64,000 nt of DNA from Thermoleophilum album (GCF_900108055.1 NZ_FNWJ01000002.1:10382-74381); one strand, 5' to 3'. Numbered from the stretch's first letter, positions 47,770-57,847 are shown. Translations and numbers: made by a program. Notes: generated by a model not told the origin, from the sequence alone.

Positions 47770-49145
47770 TCACGACCGACCTCGCTGACCAGCTACTTGC
47801 CCGCCTGCTCAGACGAGGGGGCGACTTCGCCGAGGTTTACGCGGAGGAGCGGCACGCCTTGACGCTCTCGCGCGACGACCGGCGCCTCGAGCGCCCGCAG
47901 CGGGGGCACGAGCTAGGTACCTGTCTGCGCCTAGTGGTTGGCGGCTCGACCTACTACGGCTACGTCGATGGACTCGGCGAAGCCGATCTCTTGGCGCTCG
48001 CCGACTCGATCGCAAGCGCCGGGCGGAGTGGTCGCGGCAAAGTGATAACGCCGGGGCCGCCGAGCGACCGGCGTCGGCATCCGGTCGCCGTCGACCCCGA
48101 AGAGGTCGAGACCCAGCGCAAGGCTGAGCTGCTTGCGGCTGTCGACGAGGCGGCGCGGGCGCGCGGCAAGGAGGTCGTCCAGGCGCGCGCCGGCTACGCG
48201 GAATCGCTTCGGCGAGTCGCGATCTTCAACTCCGAGGGCGTCGCCGCTCACGACCAGAGGGTGCGCGTCCGGCTCAGCTGCCAAGTAGTGGCCCGCCGCG
48301 GCGACCGCGTTGAGAGCGGTGTCGAAACGCTCGGTGGACACGCTGGTTTCGAGCTGGTGGCGGAGGCCGGCGAGCGCGTCGGGGCCGAGGCGGCGCGCAA
48401 GGCGCTCGCTCTGCTCGATGCCGTGGAGGCTCCGACCGGCGAACTACCCGTCGTTGTCGGCAACGGTTTCGGCGGGGTGCTTCTGCACGAGGCGGTTGGA
48501 CACGGGCTGGAGGCCGATGCAGTGCAGAAAGGGGCGAGCGTCTACGCCGGGCGGCTCGGCGAGCAGCTGGCGGCGAGCTTCGTCACCGCCTACGACGATG
48601 GTTCCCGACTCGGGGCTTGGGGAAGCGACGGCTGCGACGATGAAGGCACACCGACTCAGCGCACCACGATCATCGAGGAGGGGCGACTCGTCTCCTACCT
48701 GTTCGACCTCACGCGGGCCCGCTCGGCGGGGGTCGAGTCGACCGGTAACGGCCGCCGACAGTCTTATCGCCACGCCCCGTTGCCGAGAATGACCAACACC
48801 TACTTCGCGCCCGGCGACGCCAAGCCGGAAGAGCTGATCGCCGAGATCGACCGCGGCGTCTACGCGATCTCGTTCGGGGGCGGCCAAGTCGAGCCGGCGA
48901 CCGGCGACTTCGTGTTCGGTGTCAGCGAGGGCTACTTGATCGAAGGGGGCCGAGTGACGGCGCCGGTTCGCGGCGCAACGCTCGTCGGCAACGGGCTCGA
49001 GGTGCTGAAGGCGATCGACGGCATCGCCGACGATTTGGAGATCGCGACCGGCTTCTGCGGCAAGGCGGGACAGTCGGTGCCTGCCGGGGTTGGGCAACCG
49101 CACGTGCGACTGCGCTCGATCACGGTCGGAGGGACCGGTTCGTGA
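47766..49145 (+). CDS. tldD: Metalloprotease TldD
   Basis: Catalytic subunit of the TldD/TldE protease, which cleaves unfolded or leader peptides (for example microcin B17 leader, CcdA). 459 residues. The zinc motif is VLLHEAVGHGLEADAVQKGA (HExxxH). Further marks are GSDGCDDEGTPTQRTTIIEE, GNGRRQSYRHAPLPRMTNTY, FGVSEGYLIEGGRVTAPVRG and ATGFCGKAGQSVPAGVGQPH with the conserved Cys. Overlaps tldE by 4 bases, the normal operon order. Confidence 0.96.
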   Translation: MITTDLADQLLARLLRRGGDFAEVYAEERHALTLSRDDRRLERPQRGHELGTCLRLVVGGSTYYGYVDGLGEADLLALADSIASAGRSGRGKVITPGPPSDRRRHPVAVDPEEVETQRKAELLAAVDEAARARGKEVVQARAGYAESLRRVAIFNSEGVAAHDQRVRVRLSCQVVARRGDRVESGVETLGGHAGFELVAEAGERVGAEAARKALALLDAVEAPTGELPVVVGNGFGGVLLHEAVGHGLEADAVQKGASVYAGRLGEQLAASFVTAYDDGSRLGAWGSDGCDDEGTPTQRTTIIEEGRLVSYLFDLTRARSAGVESTGNGRRQSYRHAPLPRMTNTYFAPGDAKPEELIAEIDRGVYAISFGGGQVEPATGDFVFGVSEGYLIEGGRVTAPVRGATLVGNGLEVLKAIDGIADDLEIATGFCGKAGQSVPAGVGQPHVRLRSITVGGTGS

Positions 49146-50497
49146 CGAGCGTCGACGCTGCGCAGGTAGCGGAGTCGGCGCTGATCGCGGCGCGCCGCGC
49201 CGGAGCCGAGGATGCCGACGCCTGGGCCGAGCGGCGACACACGCGGCGCATCGTGGTTTGGCGAGAGGCGGTCGAGGAGCTCGGCGAGGCGGTGTCCTGC
49301 GGCGTCGGCGTACGTGCCTTCGTGGGCGGCAGCTACGGCTTCGCTTTCGCATCGGGGTTCGACCGGGAAGCGGTGGCGGACGCCGCGCGCGCCGCCGTGG
49401 AACTAGCACGGGTCGCCGACCCGGAGCCCGGCTGCGGTCTCCCGGAAAGCTGCGGGGAGACCGCGATCGAGGGTCTGGCGGACGCGCGGTTGCGCGAGCA
49501 CACGGTCGAGGATTGCGTCGAGCTGACCCGCCGCTGCGAGCGTGCGGCACGCGACCACCCGCGGGTCAGCGAGGTCGAGCACGTCGTCTACCAGGACGCT
49601 TGGACCGAGATCGCGCTGGCCAACTCGCGGGACTTCACGGGATCTTTCACGGCAAGCTCGGCGTGGCTCTACTGCACAGCATTTGCGGGCGACGGGGCCG
49701 ATCGCATGACCGGCTTCGGGCTCGCGCTTGCGCGCTCGCCGGCAGGGCTCGACGCGGCCGCTGCGGGTCGCGAGGCCGCGCAGCGGGCAGCACTGCTGGA
49801 GGGCGCGCACAAGCCACCGAGTCGACGCTGCCCGGTTCTGCTCGACCCGTTCGTGGCGGCCGGTCTGATCGGCGTGCTCGGGGAGATGCTGTCGGCCGAG
49901 CAGGTGGAACGCGGCCGCTCACCGTTCGCCGGTTGTGTCGGTAAAGAAGTGGCAGCGCCGACCCTGCAAATAAGCGACGACGCGACCCTCGCCGACGGCC
50001 CCGCAAGCGCGCCCTTCGATGGCGAGGGGTCGCCTGCGCGCTGCACTCGCTTAATCGAGCAAGGCCGCTTGCGGGGGTTCCTGCACGACGTGCGCACGGC
50101 TCGCCGCGCTGGTACCCAGACGACCGCCAATGCGGTGCGCGTCGCCTACCACTCGCCGCCCGCCGTGGGACCTTCGAACACCGTCGTCGAGCCCGGCGAG
50201 CTGTCGTTCACGCAACTGCTACGTGAACTCGATGACGGCCTCTACGTGACCGAGATAAGCGGCCTGCACTCCGGCATCGACCCGGTATCGGGCAGGTTCT
50301 CGGTAGGGGCCTCCGGTGTGTTAGTGCGGGGCGGGGAGCTGGGTGCGCCAGTGCGCGAGTTGACGATCGCCGGCTCGCTACCGGACCTCCTGCGCGGGGT
50401 TGTGGCGGTGGGGCGCGAGCGCCGCTGGCTGCCGGTAAGGGGAAGCGTCGCGACGCCAGCCCTGCTTGTCGACGGCCTAGTGGTCTCCGGGCGCTGA
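49142..50497 (+). CDS. tldE: TldE/PmbA partner protein
   Basis: Non-catalytic partner of TldD, lacking the HExxxH motif. 451 residues with family features: DADAWAERRHTRRIVVW, VSCGVGVRAFVGGSYGFAFA, PVLLDPFVAAGLIGVLGEML, EGSPARCTRLIEQGRLRGFL, AVGPSNTVVEPGELSFTQLL, LHSGIDPVSGRFSVGASGVL and VREVTIAG-like LTIAGSLPDLLRGVVAVG. Together they form a heterodimeric cage with the peptide channel in TldD. No peptide natural-product gene is apparent next to it. Confidence 0.95.
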   Translation: MTSVDAAQVAESALIAARRAGAEDADAWAERRHTRRIVVWREAVEELGEAVSCGVGVRAFVGGSYGFAFASGFDREAVADAARAAVELARVADPEPGCGLPESCGETAIEGLADARLREHTVEDCVELTRRCERAARDHPRVSEVEHVVYQDAWTEIALANSRDFTGSFTASSAWLYCTAFAGDGADRMTGFGLALARSPAGLDAAAAGREAAQRAALLEGAHKPPSRRCPVLLDPFVAAGLIGVLGEMLSAEQVERGRSPFAGCVGKEVAAPTLQISDDATLADGPASAPFDGEGSPARCTRLIEQGRLRGFLHDVRTARRAGTQTTANAVRVAYHSPPAVGPSNTVVEPGELSFTQLLRELDDGLYVTEISGLHSGIDPVSGRFSVGASGVLVRGGELGAPVRELTIAGSLPDLLRGVVAVGRERRWLPVRGSVATPALLVDGLVVSGR

Positions 50498-50632
50498 GCA
50501 GAGGGCTAGCGCTCTCCGGCCGCTAGGGAAGAACCAGGTGGGTGCCGGCCGCTCGGGAGGGAGCTGGTGGGCACCGCCCACTCGGCGTCGCGCCGGGCGT
50601 CCGGCGATCAGCCCTCGCAGGGCGCATGGGAA

Positions 50633-50661
50633 CTGACATCGTCCGCGGTGGTTGTTAGGTT
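50633..50661 (+). promoter_or_regulatory. Sigma-70-type promoter for the HU gene
   Basis: CTGACA at 50633-50638 (5 of 6 match to TTGACA), a 17-base spacer, and TAGGTT at 50656-50661 (TAnnnT type). The GTG of HU lies 31 bases further, with AAGGAGG between, a normal geometry for a highly expressed gene. Confidence 0.65.
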
Positions 50662-50692
50662 CATCGCGCCAACCTGCCAAGGAGGAACGGAC

Positions 50693-50965
50693 GTGACGAA
50701 GTCGGAGTTCATCGATCGAGTAGCTGCGAAGACGAACTTCACGAAGGCCGATGCCGAGCGCGCGGTCAACGCTTTTCTCGAGGTTGTTACCGAGACGCTG
50801 AAGCGGGGCGGCGAAGTCAACTTCACTGGCTTCGGGAAGTTCTCCGTGAGCAAGCGCGCCGCCCGCCAGGGCGTCAACCCGCGCACCGGCGAGCGCATCA
50901 AGATCGCGGCCGCCAAGGTGCCGCGTTTCACGCCCGGCTCGCAGCTGAAGAACGCGGTCAAGTAG
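50693..50965 (+). CDS. hup: DNA-binding protein HU
   Basis: A 90-residue histone-like protein from the GTG at 50693 behind AAGGAGG. Pattern: KSEFIDRVAAKTNFTKADAE, RAVNAFLEVVTETLKRGGEV, NFTGFGKFSVSKRAARQGVN with the GFGxF and NPRTG elements, then IKIAAAKVPRFTPGSQLK. Standard short form without the lysine-rich tail of mycobacterial HU. Probably a single-gene unit with its own promoter. The pyrF gene follows. Confidence 0.96.
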   Translation: MTKSEFIDRVAAKTNFTKADAERAVNAFLEVVTETLKRGGEVNFTGFGKFSVSKRAARQGVNPRTGERIKIAAAKVPRFTPGSQLKNAVK

Positions 50966-51057
50966 CGGCGCCGCTGCCTGCGGTCGCGCGCGCCATCTCG
51001 GGCCCAGGGTTCGTCGAGCGGCTGGCGGCGCTCGTCGAGGAGCGCCGCAGTCGACTC

Positions 51058-51936
51058 GTGGTCGGGGTCGATCCCGATCCCGCCAAGCTTTGGCCGCAAG
51101 CGGCCGCGCGGGTAACCGCGGCCACTGGTACGCGCGGCGCGACTGGCGGCGCGACCGCCCACGCCGATACTCGAGCACTAACCGCCGAGGCGCTGGTCGC
51201 CCACTGCGGTGCCCTGCTCGAGGCGGTGGCCGACCAGTGCGTCGCGGCCAAGCTTCAGCTCGCCTGTTTTGAGCGCCTCGGGGCGGCCGGTTGGGACGCC
51301 TTGGAGCGGGTCGCCGCACTTGCGCGCCAGGCCGGGCTGCTGGTGATCGCGGACGGCAAGCGCGGCGACGTGCCGACCACGGCGCAGGCGTACGCGGAGG
51401 CCCTGTTCGGAGGCGGCAGCGGCCCCTTCGGTGCCTACCCGGGGCTGGGGGCGGACGCCGCGACGCTCAACCCGCTACTCGGACGCGACGCGCTGGAACC
51501 GTTGGTGGCGGCCGCCGCCGCGAGCGGCGGCGGCTGCTTCGTGCTGGTGCGGACCTCCAATCCGGGCGCCGCGGAGTTGCAGGACCAGCCTGCCACCGAG
51601 CCCTTGCGCCTGCGGTTGGCGCGGCTGGTGCGGGAGCTCGGGGAGCCACACACCCAGGACGGTCTCAGCCTCGTCGGAGCGGTCTGCGGGGCCACCCGCC
51701 CGGACCTCCTTGGCGAGCTTCGTAAGGCGATGCCGGCGACGCCCTTCCTGCTTCCCGGCGTCGGTGCCCAGGGAGGCAGCGCCCAAGCGTTGCGCGCGGC
51801 GCTTAGCGAGCACCCAGCGTCGGCGATCGTGACTGCGTCACGCACGATCGCCGACGCGTGGCGTGTGCTCGGCGGCGATCCGGCAACCGCGGCGGCTCGC
51901 GCGGCCGCGCAGTTACGCAGCGAGACCTGGCCCTAG
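51058..51936 (+). CDS. pyrF: Orotidine 5'-phosphate decarboxylase PyrF (type 2)
   Basis: Last step of UMP synthesis. Core motif VIADGKRGDVPTTAQAYAEA; substrate loops VGVDPDPAKL, KLQLACFERLG, LLPGVGAQGG and TASRTIADAW. The first ordinary start is the GTG at 51058, at the first beta strand. In-frame codons upstream (FVERLAALVEERRSRL) still look like the family's N-terminal helix, so the true start may be a CTG at 50974 or another rare codon. Residues about 20-43 are a Thr/Gly/Ala-rich insert unlike relatives. Confidence 0.93.
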   Translation: MVGVDPDPAKLWPQAAARVTAATGTRGATGGATAHADTRALTAEALVAHCGALLEAVADQCVAAKLQLACFERLGAAGWDALERVAALARQAGLLVIADGKRGDVPTTAQAYAEALFGGGSGPFGAYPGLGADAATLNPLLGRDALEPLVAAAAASGGGCFVLVRTSNPGAAELQDQPATEPLRLRLARLVRELGEPHTQDGLSLVGAVCGATRPDLLGELRKAMPATPFLLPGVGAQGGSAQALRAALSEHPASAIVTASRTIADAWRVLGGDPATAAARAAAQLRSETWP

Positions 51937-52012
51937 TCGCCAGCGCGTCGCAGCGCAGTGCTCTCACGAGCGGGCGACGGCGCTTCCCGACGTCGGCCGC
52001 CACTGCCTGCGT

Positions 52013-53404
52013 ATGCTCGGCGCGGTGCGCGATCACGCTCGGGCACGAGGCCAGGGTGGCCGTCCGCTGCGCGCGCTCGCGGTGGCCGCGTCGCTAGCGG
52101 TCGTCGTGCCGCTGCTGGCTGCGCTCTTCTCGAGCGCCCGCGCCGGGGCCGGCGCGACGGCGCTGCGCAATGCGGACGCACAGGCCGCTGGCCGTGAGCT
52201 GCGCTTGGCCGATGTGCGCCTCGCTCCGCGCGCTCAGGGGCCAGCGCTCGCCCCACCCGCGGCGCGGCTTGCGCTACGGCCGCCAGCGCGTGCCGCCATC
52301 GTCGTCGATGCGCGCGATGGGAGCCCGCTGTTCGCCTTCCACGCCGACCGTCGGCTGCCGATCGCCAGTGCCACCAAGCTGATGACCGCCCTGATCGCGC
52401 GCGAGCGGCTGCCGCTCGACCGAACGCTTCCCGCAGTCTCCTACCGCGCGGCCCCCGCTGAGTCGGTGCTTGGTCTCGCGCCCGGTGAGCGCATGAAAGT
52501 CCGCGACTTGCTTGCTGCGACGCTGCTTCAGAGTGCTAACGATGCGGCCGCCACGCTCGCCGTCGCCGTCGCGGGCTCGCAGCGTCGGTTCGTCGCGCTG
52601 ATGAACCGCCGCGCGCGGGCCCTTGGTTTACGGCACACGCGCTTCGGCAACCCGATCGGACTCGACGCACCTGGTGCCGGGTCGACGGCGCGCGAGCTTG
52701 CGCAGCTCGCACGCGCGGTCCTGCGCGACCGTTTCCTCGCCCGCGTGGTGGCGATGCCGCAGGCGGTGCTGGCGAGCGGAGCGCGGCGGCGGATCGTTCG
52801 CAACCGCAACGACCTCGTCCGCCGCTACCCCTGGGTGGAGGGCGTTAAGACGGGCCATACCGCCGGGGCCGGCTACGTGTTGGTCAGCGCGGCGCGCGGC
52901 GCGCTCGGCCAGCGGGTCGTCGCAGTTGTGCTCGGTGCCCCGAACGAGCGGCTGCGGGACGAGCACTCGCTCGCCTTGTTGCGCTTCGCGCTTGCTCGTT
53001 TTCAGCGCCTGGCGGTGCTCGATCCGCGGCGCCCGCGCGCGGTCGCCGCGGAAGCATCAGCGAGGGCGTTGGTTGCGCCGGCGCGGGCACTGTCGCTTGT
53101 GCTGCGCCGCGACCAGCGAGCGCGGGTCGTGCTGCGTGTGGAGCGTCCCCTCCGCGGTCCGCTCCCGCGAGCCGCGCGGGTTGGCCGCTTCGCGGTGCTG
53201 GTCGACGGCCGACCGGTGGCCGCGGTGCCGGCGGTGCTCAGCCGGCCGCTAGCAAGCACCGGCACCTTCGCCTCGCTCAGCCGGCGCCTGGGCAGCGGCT
53301 TGACGCTGCTCGTCCTCGCCGCCATGCTGACTCTGGCTGTCGCCGCACTGCGAGCGACACGGCCACGGCGGGCTCCCCGGCCCGGCGTGGACACCGGCCG
53401 ATGA
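52013..53404 (+). CDS. D-alanyl-D-alanine carboxypeptidase (penicillin-binding protein, DacA-like)
   Basis: A 463-residue serine peptidase trimming peptidoglycan stem peptides. Starts at the ATG at 52013. A membrane/signal segment ALAVAASLAVVVPLLAALFS is followed by the catalytic triad motifs in order: SATKLMTAL (SxxK), LLQSANDAAATLAVAVAG (SxN), and WVEGVKTGHTAGAGYVLVSA (KTG). The C-terminus ends in a second hydrophobic helix (GLTLLVLAAMLTLAVAAL), so it may be anchored at both ends. Overlaps the PfkB gene by 4 bases. Confidence 0.93.
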   Translation: MLGAVRDHARARGQGGRPLRALAVAASLAVVVPLLAALFSSARAGAGATALRNADAQAAGRELRLADVRLAPRAQGPALAPPAARLALRPPARAAIVVDARDGSPLFAFHADRRLPIASATKLMTALIARERLPLDRTLPAVSYRAAPAESVLGLAPGERMKVRDLLAATLLQSANDAAATLAVAVAGSQRRFVALMNRRARALGLRHTRFGNPIGLDAPGAGSTARELAQLARAVLRDRFLARVVAMPQAVLASGARRRIVRNRNDLVRRYPWVEGVKTGHTAGAGYVLVSAARGALGQRVVAVVLGAPNERLRDEHSLALLRFALARFQRLAVLDPRRPRAVAAEASARALVAPARALSLVLRRDQRARVVLRVERPLRGPLPRAARVGRFAVLVDGRPVAAVPAVLSRPLASTGTFASLSRRLGSGLTLLVLAAMLTLAVAALRATRPRRAPRPGVDTGR

Positions 53405-54381
53405 TCATCACCGTCACGCTCAACGCCGCTATCGACCGGACGCTCGCCGTGCCGAGCTTCACGCTCGGGCGCCGCCACCGCGCCGTCGAACAAACGACGA
53501 TGGCGGGCGGTAAGGGTGTCAACGTTGCGCGGGCGCTGAAACTGCTCGGCCAACCGGTGATCGCAACCGGCTTCGCCGGCGGGGCGACGGGCACCCGCAT
53601 CATCGAGCACCTCACCGAGCAATCGATCCTCAACGACTTCGTTCGCATCCGCGAGGAGTCGCGCACCTCGACAGCGGTCGTCGACCCCACCACCGGGCAG
53701 CAGACGGAGATCAACGAGCGCGGTCCCCGGGTGAGCGAACAGGAGCTCGAGCTGTTCGTCGACAAACTCCTGTACCTGGCGAAAGGAGCCGAGCTCTGTG
53801 TCTTCGCCGGCAGCCTGCCGCGCGGGATCAGCGACGACCTCTACGCGCGGCTCGTCGGCGAGCTCCAAACGCTCGGTGTGATGACGGTGCTCGACGCCGA
53901 GGGCGAACCGTTGCGTCTCGGTGTGCGTGCGCAACCGGACCTCGTGACACCGAATGAGCCCGAGGCCGAGGAGCTGGTCGGCCACGAGTTCGTCGACGAG
54001 GCCGACCGCCTGCGGGCGCTCCGGGAAATCCTGGCTTTGGGGGCCCGCCAAGCGATCATCACCTTGCCCGACGGTTGCGTCGCCCTGTTGGAGGGCGCCG
54101 GCGGGCAACGGGAGCTGTGGCGGGCGACGCTTGAGCCGCTCGAACCGGTGTCCGCGGTGGGATCCGGCGATGCCTTCCTGGCCGGCTATCTGGCGGCCCT
54201 CTACCAGGGTGAGGGACCGGCCGAGCGCCTCGCTTTCGCGGTGGCCTGCGGCGCCGAGTCGACCCAGCACTTTGGAGCCGGTACGCTCGATCCGAAGGCC
54301 GCACGGCGGCTTGTAGGTGCGGTTAGCGTTGAGCGCCTCGAACACGGTGCGCCGCTGGCGGGACTCACCGAGCCGCAGTGA
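53401..54381 (+). CDS. PfkB-family hexose/1-phosphofructokinase
   Basis: A 326-residue sugar kinase. Motifs: ITVTLNAAIDRTLAVPSFTL, MAGGKGVNVARALKLLG, CVFAGSLPRGISDDLYARLV, PNEPEAEELVG and the signature SAVGSGDAFLAGYLAALYQG with the catalytic Asp. The NAAIDRT start and GGKGVN pattern fit the 1-phosphofructokinase/tagatose-6-phosphate kinase group, phosphorylating a sugar phosphate. No PTS fructose genes lie nearby, so the substrate is uncertain. ATG overlaps the carboxypeptidase stop. Confidence 0.92.
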   Translation: MIITVTLNAAIDRTLAVPSFTLGRRHRAVEQTTMAGGKGVNVARALKLLGQPVIATGFAGGATGTRIIEHLTEQSILNDFVRIREESRTSTAVVDPTTGQQTEINERGPRVSEQELELFVDKLLYLAKGAELCVFAGSLPRGISDDLYARLVGELQTLGVMTVLDAEGEPLRLGVRAQPDLVTPNEPEAEELVGHEFVDEADRLRALREILALGARQAIITLPDGCVALLEGAGGQRELWRATLEPLEPVSAVGSGDAFLAGYLAALYQGEGPAERLAFAVACGAESTQHFGAGTLDPKAARRLVGAVSVERLEHGAPLAGLTEPQ

Positions 54382-54467
54382 GCCCGCATTAGCGCGGCGG
54401 CGTTGAGCCCGCCGAGCCGGTTGGTACGCTCGCGAACTACCGACTAGCGGACGGCAGGCGAGCGCTC

Positions 54468-55730
54468 ATGGAAGTAGAGATCGGCAGAGGCAAAAAGGGA
54501 CGCCGGGCTTACGGCTTCGACGACATCGCGATCGTTCCTTCACGGCGCACGCGCGACCCCGACGACGTCGATATCACCTGGAAGCTCGGTGACTATCGCT
54601 TCGAGCTGCCGCTCCTCGCCTCCGCGATGGACGGCGTCGTCTCGCCCCATACAGCGGGGATCATCGGGCGGCTCGGCGGTCTGGCGGTGCTCAACCTGGA
54701 GGGCATCTGGACCAGGTACGAGGACGCCGACGCGCAGCTCGAGCGGATTGCGAGCTTCCCGAACGAGATCGCGACGCGCGAGATGCAGCGCATCTACTCC
54801 GAGCCGATCAAAGAGGAGCTGGTCGCGCAGCGAATCCGAGAGATCAAGGAGCAGGGAGTTGTCGCTGCCGCCGCGTTGACGCCCCAGCGGGTGCGCAAGT
54901 ACTACGAGATCGCGCTCGAAGCAGGGCTCGACATCCTTGTCATCCAGGGCACCGTGATCTCCGCCGAGCACGTCTCGCGGTCGAGCGAGCCGCTCAACCT
55001 CAAGGAGTTCATCCGCGAGGTGCCGGTGCCGGTAATCGTCGGCGGCTGCGCGTCCTACTCGACCGCGCTGCACCTAATGCGCACCGGGGCGGTGGCGGTG
55101 CTGGTGGGGGTCGGTCCGGGTGCGGCCTGTACGACTCGCGGTGTGCTCGGCATCGGTGTGCCGCAGGCGACGGCGATCGCCGACGTCGCGGCGGCGCGCT
55201 CGCAGCACATGCTCGAGACCGGCGAGTACGTCAACGTGATCGCCGACGGCGGCATGCGCACCGGTGGCGACATCGCCAAGGCGATCGCCTGCGGTGCCGA
55301 CGCCGTGATGATCGGGTCGCCACTGGCACGCGCCTACGAGGCGCCCGGCCGCGGCTACCACTGGGGGATGGCGACCTTCCACCCAACGCTGCCGCGCGGT
55401 GCGCGGGTGCGGGTCGAACAGAACGGAACGCTCGAACAGATCTTGCTCGGCCCAGCGCATGAAAACGACGGCACCTTCAACCTGATGGGCAGCCTCAAGA
55501 CGTCGATGGCGACCTGCGGTTACTCCGATCTCCTCGACTTCCAGCGCGCCGAGGTGATGGTCGCGCCCGCACTGCAGACGGAGGGCAAGCTGCTGCAGCG
55601 CACTCAGGGGATTGGGATGGGCGCCCGCAGCGCTGCCGCACCGGCGCCCCCGCCGAGCGGCGACGGCGTGTCGTCGCGGCCCGACGATCCCGCCACGCCG
55701 AGCGCAGATCCCGCCCTCGTCGGCGACTGA
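54468..55730 (+). CDS. guaB3: GuaB3-family IMP dehydrogenase-related protein
   Basis: A 420-residue TIM-barrel protein without CBS domains, of the GuaB3 type found in Actinomycetota and Cyanobacteria. Visible: [34 protein letters not shown], the loop [20 protein letters not shown] where the Cys takes the place of the IMPDH catalytic Cys, [36 protein letters not shown], and the flap-like [13 protein letters not shown]. It probably oxidises IMP to XMP, as shown for a cyanobacterial GuaB3. Separation from guaA by only 4 bases supports a role in GMP synthesis. The tail is Pro/Ala-rich. Confidence 0.92.
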   Translation: MEVEIGRGKKGRRAYGFDDIAIVPSRRTRDPDDVDITWKLGDYRFELPLLASAMDGVVSPHTAGIIGRLGGLAVLNLEGIWTRYEDADAQLERIASFPNEIATREMQRIYSEPIKEELVAQRIREIKEQGVVAAAALTPQRVRKYYEIALEAGLDILVIQGTVISAEHVSRSSEPLNLKEFIREVPVPVIVGGCASYSTALHLMRTGAVAVLVGVGPGAACTTRGVLGIGVPQATAIADVAAARSQHMLETGEYVNVIADGGMRTGGDIAKAIACGADAVMIGSPLARAYEAPGRGYHWGMATFHPTLPRGARVRVEQNGTLEQILLGPAHENDGTFNLMGSLKTSMATCGYSDLLDFQRAEVMVAPALQTEGKLLQRTQGIGMGARSAAAPAPPPSGDGVSSRPDDPATPSADPALVGD

Positions 55731-55734
55731 CGTC

Positions 55735-57336
55735 TTGGCGGGGGGGCCGCAAGCCGAAGCAGCGGTGGCGGTGGCGGCACCGCCGGCCGAGGCATCGCCC
55801 GGCGAGCTCGTAGTGGTGCTCGACTTCGGCGGCCAGTATTCGCAGCTCATCGCGCGCCGCGTGCGGGAGCTCGGCGTGTTCTGCGAGTTGCTGCCGTTCG
55901 ACACCCCGATCGAGGAGGTCCTGGCACGACGGCCGTTGGGGCTGATCCTCTCCGGTGGCCCGGCCTCTGTTTACGAACCGGGAGCGCCGCCGCTGCCCGA
56001 CGGTCTTTTGTCGAGCGGGCTACCGGTGCTCGGCATCTGTTACGGCATGCAGGCGATGGCGCGAGCCCTCGGCGGCCGCGTCGAGCCGGCGCCGGTCGGC
56101 GAGTTCGGCCGCACCCCGCTTGAGGTGCGGGAGTCCGGAGAGCTCTTGGCAGGGCTGCCCACCGTCCAGACCTGTTGGATGAGCCACCGCGACGCAGTGT
56201 TCGAGCCGCCGCCAGGCTTCCGCGCGCTGGCCGCATCGCCGGCTTCGCCGGTGGCCGCTTTCGAAAGCACCCAGCGACGGCTCTACGGGATTCAGTTTCA
56301 CCCCGAGGTCACCCACACCCCCCACGGTCGTGACGTGCTCGAACGGTTCCTGCGCCGCATCTGCGGAGCCCGCTCGAACTGGACGCCGGGATCGCTGGTC
56401 GCAAAGCAGATCGAGAGGATCCGTGAGCGCGTCGGCAACGAGCGCGTGATCTGCGCCCTCTCGGGCGGGGTCGACAGCTCCGTCGCCGCGCTGATCGTGC
56501 ATCGCGCGGTGGGCGATGCGCTGACCTGCGTGTTCGTCGATCACGGCCTCCTGCGCAAGAACGAGCGCGAGCAGGTGGTGGCAGCCTTTCGCGACCGCTT
56601 CCAGGTGCCGTTGGTCGCCGTCGATGCCCGCGCTCGCTTCCTCGCTCGGCTGCGCGGCGTGGTCGATCCCGAACGGAAGCGCAAGATCATCGGCGAGGAG
56701 TTCATCCGCGTCTTCGAGGAGCAGGCGCGGGAGCTCGGTGAGCCCCGTTTCCTGGTGCAGGGCACGCTCTATTCGGACGTGATCGAGTCGGGCGGCGCTA
56801 AGGGCGCAGCGACAATCAAGTCGCACCACAACGTTGGCGGTCTGCCCGAGGATCTGCACTTCGAGTTGATCGAGCCGCTGCGCGACCTCTTCAAGGATGA
56901 GGTCCGACAGGTCGGGCTCGAGCTGGGGCTGCCCGAGCGTCTGGTCTGGCGGCAGCCGTTCCCGGGGCCAGGGCTCGCGATCCGCATCGTCGGTGGCGAG
57001 GTCACCGAGGAGCGACTCGAGGTGCTGCGGGAAGCGGACGCGATCCTTCAAGACGAGATTCGCGCCGCCGGCCTGTACCGCGAACTGTGGCAGTCCTTCT
57101 GTGTGCTTCCCGCCGACCTCCGGACGGTAGGCGTGCAGGGTGACGGTCGCACCTACGGCTACGTGATCGTGATTCGGGCGGTCACCTCCGAGGACGCGAT
57201 GACGGCGGACTGGGCGCGTCTGCCGTACGACCTGATCGAGCGGGTTTCGCAGCGGATCGTTGCCGAGTTGCCGCAGGTCAACCGCGTCGTGCTCGATGTC
57301 ACGTCGAAGCCCCCGGGTACGATCGAGTGGGAATAG
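55735..57336 (+). CDS. guaA: GMP synthase (glutamine-hydrolysing) GuaA
   Basis: A 533-residue enzyme converting XMP to GMP. Class I glutaminase domain: [36 protein letters not shown] with the nucleophile Cys, and [15 protein letters not shown] with the His. ATP pyrophosphatase loop [21 protein letters not shown]-terminal dimerisation domain ends [14 protein letters not shown]. Start is the TTG at 55735, four bases after the guaB3 stop; about 20 Ala-rich residues precede the conserved part. Confidence 0.95.
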   Translation: MAGGPQAEAAVAVAAPPAEASPGELVVVLDFGGQYSQLIARRVRELGVFCELLPFDTPIEEVLARRPLGLILSGGPASVYEPGAPPLPDGLLSSGLPVLGICYGMQAMARALGGRVEPAPVGEFGRTPLEVRESGELLAGLPTVQTCWMSHRDAVFEPPPGFRALAASPASPVAAFESTQRRLYGIQFHPEVTHTPHGRDVLERFLRRICGARSNWTPGSLVAKQIERIRERVGNERVICALSGGVDSSVAALIVHRAVGDALTCVFVDHGLLRKNEREQVVAAFRDRFQVPLVAVDARARFLARLRGVVDPERKRKIIGEEFIRVFEEQARELGEPRFLVQGTLYSDVIESGGAKGAATIKSHHNVGGLPEDLHFELIEPLRDLFKDEVRQVGLELGLPERLVWRQPFPGPGLAIRIVGGEVTEERLEVLREADAILQDEIRAAGLYRELWQSFCVLPADLRTVGVQGDGRTYGYVIVIRAVTSEDAMTADWARLPYDLIERVSQRIVAELPQVNRVVLDVTSKPPGTIEWE

Positions 57337-57378
57337 CAGGCTGATACGTGTGCGACTGGGCGCGCGGGGAAGGAGGCA

Positions 57379-57645
57379 GTGGTGGGAATCATCAGCTGGA
57401 TCGTGTGGGGCCTGATCGTGGGCGCAGTTGCTCGTGCGGTGCTCCCGGGCCGCCAACCGATCGGCCTGCTCTGGACAATCGCGCTCGGTGTTCTCGGGTC
57501 CTTGATAGGTGGCTTCGTCGCCACCGGGCTGCTCGGTATCGGAGACGCCGACGAGTTCGACTTCGGCAGCTTCCTCATCGCGGTGATCGCCTCGGTGCTA
57601 CTGCTGATGGCCGCCGAGCGGCTCCAGCTCGGCTCGCGCGCTTAA
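57379..57645 (+). CDS. GlsB/YeaQ/YmgE-family stress-response membrane protein
   Basis: An 88-residue membrane protein behind GGAGG. Three hydrophobic helices: [40 protein letters not shown], and [20 protein letters not shown], with the GxxGSLIGGF helix typical of transglycosylase-associated/GlsB proteins. Commonly induced by stress; molecular role unclear. The first of two adjacent GTG codons is listed (57379). Confidence 0.9.
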   Translation: MVGIISWIVWGLIVGAVARAVLPGRQPIGLLWTIALGVLGSLIGGFVATGLLGIGDADEFDFGSFLIAVIASVLLLMAAERLQLGSRA

Positions 57646-57660
57646 ACTCCGCAAAGTCGG

Positions 57661-57681
57661 TGGGGGCACTTCGCTGCCCCA
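57661..57681 (+). terminator. Possible terminator hairpin between glsB-like gene and rplM
   Basis: GGGGCA and TGCCCC pair around CTTCGC, 16 bases after the membrane gene stop. No T run follows, so termination is uncertain. The remaining 165 bases to rplM carry the ribosomal-protein leader; I see no defined regulatory fold. Confidence 0.35.
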
Positions 57682-57847
57682 GCCAAGGCGCGCGTTGGCG
57701 CCGTCGTCGCAAGCTGTGCCGCCGGCGCGGGCAGCGCGATCGATCGCTCTCCCAAAACTCGGGATCGGGGTCACGGTCCGATATGCCACACTGTGCGGCC
57801 GCCGGGCTGCCGTCTCGAAGGGGGCGCAGCGTTCTTCGAAGCTGATC

